Under the pieces are notes generated by a model. The model saw nothing but the letters and a program-made list of their open reading frames with translations. It was not told where the DNA came from and made no database searches. Positions 60,918 through 64,000 of a stretch of 64,000 bases of DNA are shown piece after piece. The first letter of the stretch is position 1. Each line of letters starts with the position of its first letter. The translations under genes and the position numbers were made by a program. Source of the DNA: Paenibacillus sp. OK003 (GTDB taxonomy: Bacteria; Bacillota; Bacilli; Paenibacillales; Paenibacillaceae). Location of the stretch: the NCBI RefSeq assembly GCF_900109515.1, contig NZ_FOBD01000013.1, positions 124,001 through 188,000 on the forward strand. Direction: 5' to 3'.

Positions 60918-61466
60918 CTAATCGGGGCTGCCTTCATTCGCCTTTGTTTTCTCCTGAGGCTTATTATCCGTCTGTTCAATTTGGTTTGTCTGTTTTTCCG
61001 GGTCAACTTCGGTTGCTTGTTCATTTGTATCCTTATTCCCCACGTTCGGCTGCGGTAGCGGCCATTCCCGGTCAGACAAATCCTCCTGTTTTTTAAGCAC
61101 CGCTATAGCCTGTCTAAGCTTGTCAGGCAATGGAAGCCCAATGCGGGCATAATTTTCGGTAATGGATATCAGCTCATTCACCAGATAAAAGTAGATGGCT
61201 CCTCCTTTAATGATGTCAGTCCCCATGATCAGGTCAATTCGGTGGGCAAGCAGAATAACCGTCAGCATGAGACCTTTACGCGCGAGCCCCCAGAATCCAA
61301 CATTACTATTCAACCCTTTACCCGATCTTACTGCCGCAGCGAGACCCGTAATGTAATCCACAGCCATTGCAACCGCCAGCAAGCTAAGCAGCTGATCCCA
61401 TCCACCAAAAGCAAACGTCATGAACGCCCCTGAAATCGCAGTAAAGGTACTTACGGATGGACTCAC
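60918..61466 (-). CDS. Phage-holin-family (TcdE/Cph-type) membrane protein
   Basis: A 182-residue protein with three spans in the first 110 residues (GWDQLLSLLAVAMAVDYITGL, LARKGLMLTVILLAHRIDLI, AIYFYLVNELISITENY), matching the holin_4 family, then an unusually long charged tail (Gln/Glu/Lys/Thr, about 60 residues). Members make membrane pores in phage lysis or toxin export. No endolysin is adjacent. The GTG at 61466 has GGGAG upstream. Confidence 0.83.
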   Translation of the reverse strand: MSPSVSTFTAISGAFMTFAFGGWDQLLSLLAVAMAVDYITGLAAAVRSGKGLNSNVGFWGLARKGLMLTVILLAHRIDLIMGTDIIKGGAIYFYLVNELISITENYARIGLPLPDKLRQAIAVLKKQEDLSDREWPLPQPNVGNKDTNEQATEVDPEKQTNQIEQTDNKPQEKTKANEGSPD

Positions 61467-61859
61467 GTTTCTCACTCTCCCTCTCACTTGATATCCATAC
61501 AAGATATGTAAGAGTAAGAGATTTTGACAGGCCACATGCCTGGCAGAACCTGCGGATTTCTAATTTCAGATTTGTGCACATTGGATATGGGTTCCTTTAA
61601 CGAAAATCGAATATTTATGGGTAAATCAGGGAAATAAACCGCATCATATCAACAAAAAATAGATAAAAGTACTATAGTCTCACTAATAGGTAATTAGACT
61701 CATTTTATTTTTATACATTATCTATTTGATCCCTTAAATTTAGTGAAACATTGTAATCTAGGAATATACTAGGATGTGAATTGCGTCTGTTATAGTTCAT
61801 AATTCCTCCTTTGTAGCGGATTCACGCATCCCTTCATTTGAAACAGGTGCACCCGGCAC
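61467..61859. other. AT-rich gap between the holin-like gene and the HTH regulator
   Basis: About 400 bp with no long ORF. It holds a 29-codon candidate ORF on the minus strand (61711-61800) with an excellent ribosome site, and a loose inverted repeat AGTCT/AGACT near 61675-61700. Otherwise I see nothing. Confidence 0.4.
61711..61800 (-). CDS. Candidate 29-residue peptide
   Basis: A short ORF MNYNRRNSHPSIFLDYNVSL followed by nine more residues. AAAGGAGG lies 4 nt before the ATG. It is divergent from the duplicated-HTH regulator. No hydrophobic segment or known family; coding status rests on the ribosome site alone. Confidence 0.35.
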   Translation of the reverse strand: MNYNRRNSHPSIFLDYNVSLNLRDQIDNV

Positions 61860-61889
61860 TTGAAAGTACCCCCGTACTTATTGTAGTAT
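61860..61889 (+). promoter_or_regulatory. Promoter with operator-like palindrome for the HTH regulator
   Basis: -35 TTGAAA (61860-61865) and -10 TAGTAT (61884-61889), 18 bp apart. AAGTAC-CCCC-GTACTT (61864-61879) is a perfect inverted repeat placed in the spacer, the usual place for a repressor. Confidence 0.6.
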
Positions 61890-61913
61890 TTGGTTAAAAA
61901 AATCGGAGGAAAT

Positions 61914-62510
61914 ATGCCTAATCAACCAGAACAACATTCCATCCAGGCGTGGTCTCTGATCAACCGTAAATATTTGGGAAAAGGCGTCCGTGTTAAACGA
62001 TTCCGAAAACCGACACGCTGTCAAATCCGCAACCGTGTTCTTCTTGCCGTGCTGATGGCCAATGATATCAAGTTGTCTCAGCTCGCCGAAGATCTATCCA
62101 TCTCTTCACGCAGCGTCAGCGCGTGGGTGTATGAAGGACGGATACCCGGCAGTACCAATTTGGACAAGGCATGCCAATTGCTCGGCTACCCGCGCCACAT
62201 TCTTTTTAATGAAGAAGTGGTACGCAAAAGCCCTGTCATTTGTCAGCCCGAGCCTTCCCGCTTCATGAAGCGTACGGTGACCCGTTCTCCGGTTAGCAAC
62301 CGTATTCTGACAGGCTTGTGTATGGTCCATGATTTGTCGGTGACAGATGTCAGCCACTGGATCGGGGTTCACCCCGGCACTTTCCGCAAATGGCTGCATC
62401 AGGGAACGCTGCCTTCTGCTGCGTTTCAGGAACAAGCGGAACAATTTTTCCGCATCCCGAAAACTATTTTGTTCGCAGATGTCATCTTGAAAGATCGCCA
62501 CAATAACTAA
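61914..62510 (+). CDS. Regulator with duplicated helix-turn-helix domain
   Basis: A 198-residue protein made of a basic N-terminus (VRVKRFRKPTR) and two copies of one XRE-like domain: residues 40-102 (NRVLLAVLMANDIKLSQLAE, ending ILFNEEV) and 129-190 (NRILTGLCMVHDLSVTDVSH, ending ILFADV). The copies align over their full length, including the turn and the WxxxGxxP piece. A protein with two HTHs in one chain can bind a two-fold site as a monomer. CGGAGGAAAT precedes the ATG at 61914. An operator-like dyad in its promoter suggests autoregulation. Targets unknown. Confidence 0.75.
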   Translation: MPNQPEQHSIQAWSLINRKYLGKGVRVKRFRKPTRCQIRNRVLLAVLMANDIKLSQLAEDLSISSRSVSAWVYEGRIPGSTNLDKACQLLGYPRHILFNEEVVRKSPVICQPEPSRFMKRTVTRSPVSNRILTGLCMVHDLSVTDVSHWIGVHPGTFRKWLHQGTLPSAAFQEQAEQFFRIPKTILFADVILKDRHNN

Positions 62511-62524
62511 ATGAGCGAACAACC

Positions 62525-62567
62525 AAAAGGCTCTGTCCTCCCCCCGGGGAAAGACAGAGCCTTTTTA
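62525..62567 (+). terminator. Terminator of the HTH regulator gene
   Basis: AAGGCTCTGTC pairs with GACAGAGCCTT followed by TTT; the loop is C/G-rich. Confidence 0.85.
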
Positions 62568-62898
62568 ACATACAACTTAAAAATAAAGACAAGATTTATT
62601 CCACATCTCCCCGGTTAGATCGGTAATTCCCCATGTGAATCCTTCAACATCGTCTCTCCCGGACGACAGGCGCCCGTCTTGCCCTTTAAACAGCTATGGA
62701 CGGATAATCATCCCTCCCCTGTCTGCTCCTTTACCTGCGCCAATACAGCTCACTCTCTGTACGCGGCGAAACCCCCTCTGTCGAAAGGGGCGGCGACTTA
62801 TGCCCATATATGCCTCATCAATGCTTACAAACCACTCCATTAAATCTTTGATGATCTAAAAGATTATAAATTCATCGTTAGCGTCGTTTCGACAATAT

Positions 62899-62914
62899 AT
62901 TTGTACGAACAATT
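62899..62914. promoter_or_regulatory. AraR-like operator 1
   Basis: ATTTGTACGAACAATT, whose reverse reads AATTGTTCGTACAAAT, agrees with the remembered Bacillus AraR operator (TTGTTCGTACAAAT). Confidence 0.55.
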
Positions 62915-62937
62915 CAACCGAACACTTTATATGAAGT

Positions 62938-62976
62938 ACAAAAAAAAGCCTTTCCCCTAAGGGAGCAGGCTTTAAG
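62938..62976 (-). terminator. Leftward terminator downstream of the araM-like gene
   Basis: On the minus strand AAGCCT with inner TCCCTTAGGGGA pairs with GGCTT followed by eight T. Confidence 0.75.
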
Positions 62977-63144
62977 TCACACTCTAATTCAGCTTTTATA
63001 ACTTTAGTACGATACATTCCAACCCCTTGTGTGACTGTGCTTTTCCAAAATCCATCTATATTGATAGCTCTGAAATCAAGCACCATCATCTCTAATGTAA
63101 ACAACAACACTCTCTTGTCTCATACATTACATTATTCACTTTCA

Positions 63145-63160
63145 ATTTGTACGTACAACT
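63145..63160. promoter_or_regulatory. AraR-like operator 2
   Basis: ATTTGTACGTACAACT contains the perfect 12-bp palindrome TTGTACGTACAA, matching the AraR consensus. It lies 34 bp beyond the stop of the araM-like gene and 246 bp from operator 1. Confidence 0.55.
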
Positions 63161-63193
63161 ATAAACACAAAATAAAACTTGTTCATATTTCTT

Positions 63194-64000
63194 TTACCCA
63201 TAATTCGAACCCACGTTAAGAATCTCGTTGATATATTTCAGTCCTGTATAACGATCACGAAGCAAATGAGCTGTGTTGAAAGCATGTTCCACCATCTCCA
63301 TGGATACACCCAGTTGTTCAGTTGTTGTAGGGCCACCAACTTGCTCAAGCCAAGCTGTAAGCTGCGATGCATCCGGCAGATTATGGTATACACGGAAAAC
63401 CGGCTCGTCGGATTTTTGTGCAAGATCTTTGTATTTTACGGTAAGCAATGCACAGGCCACTCCCACTTTGGCTCCATGCAAAACGGGCTTGTGCCCTGCC
63501 TCCATCAGATCCATCTCCCACCGATGGGACAGATGATGTTCTCCACCAGATGCTGGACGAGAATGATCAATAATCAGCATGGAAATGCCGGAAGCAATCA
63601 GCGCATCCATCAATACAGTCACACCATCGGCCCGCCCTTCAGCGATACCTTGTACATGCTCCACACAGGTTGTCAGCGCTTCTTCCGTCATACGATAAGC
63701 AACGGGGCAGAACGGTTCTCCACCCAGATCCCTGGAAACCACCCAGTCCGCCAGTGATGTATATTTACCAAGCATATCTCCGAAGCCGGCAGCGTTCATC
63801 TCTTGGGGGGCTTGCTCCAAAATATCGATGTCCGCAAAAATAGCTTCAGGCGGTACCGCCTGGAACGTCTGTTTGACGCCGCTTACAATAAGAGGCGCAC
63901 CTGCTGAGGTAAATCCGTCAACCGAAGCCGCTGTAGGTACTGACAGAAAGGGCTTGTTCATTTTGGAGCAAACAAATCGCACCAGATCATGAATGGTCCC
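63194..64000 (-). CDS. araM: sn-glycerol-1-phosphate dehydrogenase AraM-like (5' part missing)
   Basis: The frame is open to the right edge (first visible residues GTIHDLVRFVC), so the N-terminal nucleotide-binding part is outside. What is visible is the metal/substrate half of an iron-type alcohol dehydrogenase fold: SVPTAASVDGFTSAGAPL, EAIFADIDIL, GFGDMLGKYTSLADW, and the His ligands in GGEHHLSHRWE and LHGAKVG. This matches bacterial AraM/EgsA, a G1P dehydrogenase found in arabinose operons. The two AraR-like operators just downstream agree with an ara context. Confidence 0.88.
   Translation of the reverse strand, partial: GTIHDLVRFVCSKMNKPFLSVPTAASVDGFTSAGAPLIVSGVKQTFQAVPPEAIFADIDILEQAPQEMNAAGFGDMLGKYTSLADWVVSRDLGGEPFCPVAYRMTEEALTTCVEHVQGIAEGRADGVTVLMDALIASGISMLIIDHSRPASGGEHHLSHRWEMDLMEAGHKPVLHGAKVGVACALLTVKYKDLAQKSDEPVFRVYHNLPDASQLTAWLEQVGGPTTTEQLGVSMEMVEHAFNTAHLLRDRYTGLKYINEILNVGSNYG

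Larger units (their letters stand above)
62511..63193. other. Gap between the HTH regulator and the araM-like gene
   Basis: 680 bp without a convincing gene. It holds two terminators (62525-62567, 62938-62976), two AraR-like operators (62899-62914, 63145-63160), and between about 62600 and 62830 a GC-richer, hairpin-prone stretch (for example CCCCTTTCGACAGAGGGG on the minus strand) that does not translate into a recognisable protein. Confidence 0.5.

Noticed and set aside
60918..62510. Prophage remnant
   Set aside because: Only a holin-family gene and an HTH regulator; no integrase, terminase, capsid, endolysin or attachment repeats are visible.
62580..62860. T-box or other known riboswitch on the minus strand
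   Set aside because: A short AGAGAG-like stretch is present, but the antiterminator core (TGGNACCGCG) is missing and no gene follows on that strand.
62856..63110. 84-codon minus-strand open frame downstream of araM
   Set aside because: It runs through the terminator at 62938-62976 and an AraR-like site, and its translation resembles nothing known.
63179..63757. 192-codon open frame on the plus strand
   Set aside because: Antisense to the araM-like gene, whose conserved metal-site motifs are clear on the minus strand.

Overview
The window reads as ordinary low-to-mid GC Firmicute chromosome, most likely Paenibacillus or a close relative. The support is gene content: a tetraprenyl-beta-curcumene synthase (YtpB type), YfmR-type ABC-F, CshA, YugP, YutE, YpsC, a GltC-like LysR regulator, an LtaS-type synthase, strong AAAGGAGG ribosome sites, frequent TTG/GTG starts and GlnR/TnrA-type operators. 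I see no rRNA, tRNA, CRISPR array, insertion sequence or intact prophage. Both edges cut genes: the 3' end of a citramalate synthase on the left and the 5' part of an AraM-like glycerol-1-phosphate dehydrogenase on the right.

Layout. 1-4.9 kb: citramalate synthase tail, a TlpA/ResA-like thioredoxin, a JAMM peptidase, then a leftward operon of ammonium transporter, GlnD-like (DUF294) nucleotidyltransferase and DnaQ-like exonuclease behind a sigma-A promoter with a perfect GlnR/TnrA box. 5-9.2 kb: MerR regulator plus YugP peptidase, GltC-like regulator, rhomboid protease, thiol peroxidase, DUF1499 protein. 9.3-9.5 kb: a probable 6S RNA gene. 9.5-18.8 kb: DUF624 protein, cshA, a YitT-family membrane protein, a secreted glycoside-hydrolase-like protein, MATE pump, pfkA, ytpB. 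18.9-29.4 kb: MOP-type flippase and MFS pair, cold-shock protein, two very small genes, oligoendopeptidase F with two apparent translation starts, LapA-like protein, M42 aminopeptidase, YfmR ABC-F, TetR regulator.

29.4-35.4 kb: DUF92 protein, then a sulfur-scavenging cluster: MarR regulator with a leader terminator, arylsulfotransferase-family protein, and a sulfonate/taurine-type ABC importer. 35.5-45.3 kb: small secreted protein, FAH-family hydrolase, glycerophosphodiesterase, CapA-family protein, hemE-hemH-hemY, an MFS pump, a cytochrome P450. 45.6-57 kb: secreted type II asparaginase with two GlnR/TnrA boxes upstream, O-methyltransferase, YpsC-type rRNA methyltransferase, LTA synthase, cytidine-deaminase-like protein, FrnE/DsbA-like protein, aldo/keto reductase, a lipoprotein, small iron-sulfur-type proteins, LysM-M14 endopeptidase. 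57-64 kb: racE, YtxH protein, a three-gene unit (36-codon membrane peptide, YutE, DUF4261-like), Dabb protein, a holin-family protein, a duplicated-HTH regulator with an operator inside its own promoter, and a 680-bp gap with two AraR-like operators before the araM-like gene.

The recurring theme is nitrogen and sulfur acquisition: amt and the asparaginase both carry consensus GlnR/TnrA sites, and the ABC/sulfotransferase operon looks like organosulfur use. The best candidate for an undescribed system is the amt-nucleotidyltransferase-exonuclease operon, where a writer-like and an eraser-like enzyme occupy the place normally held by glnK.
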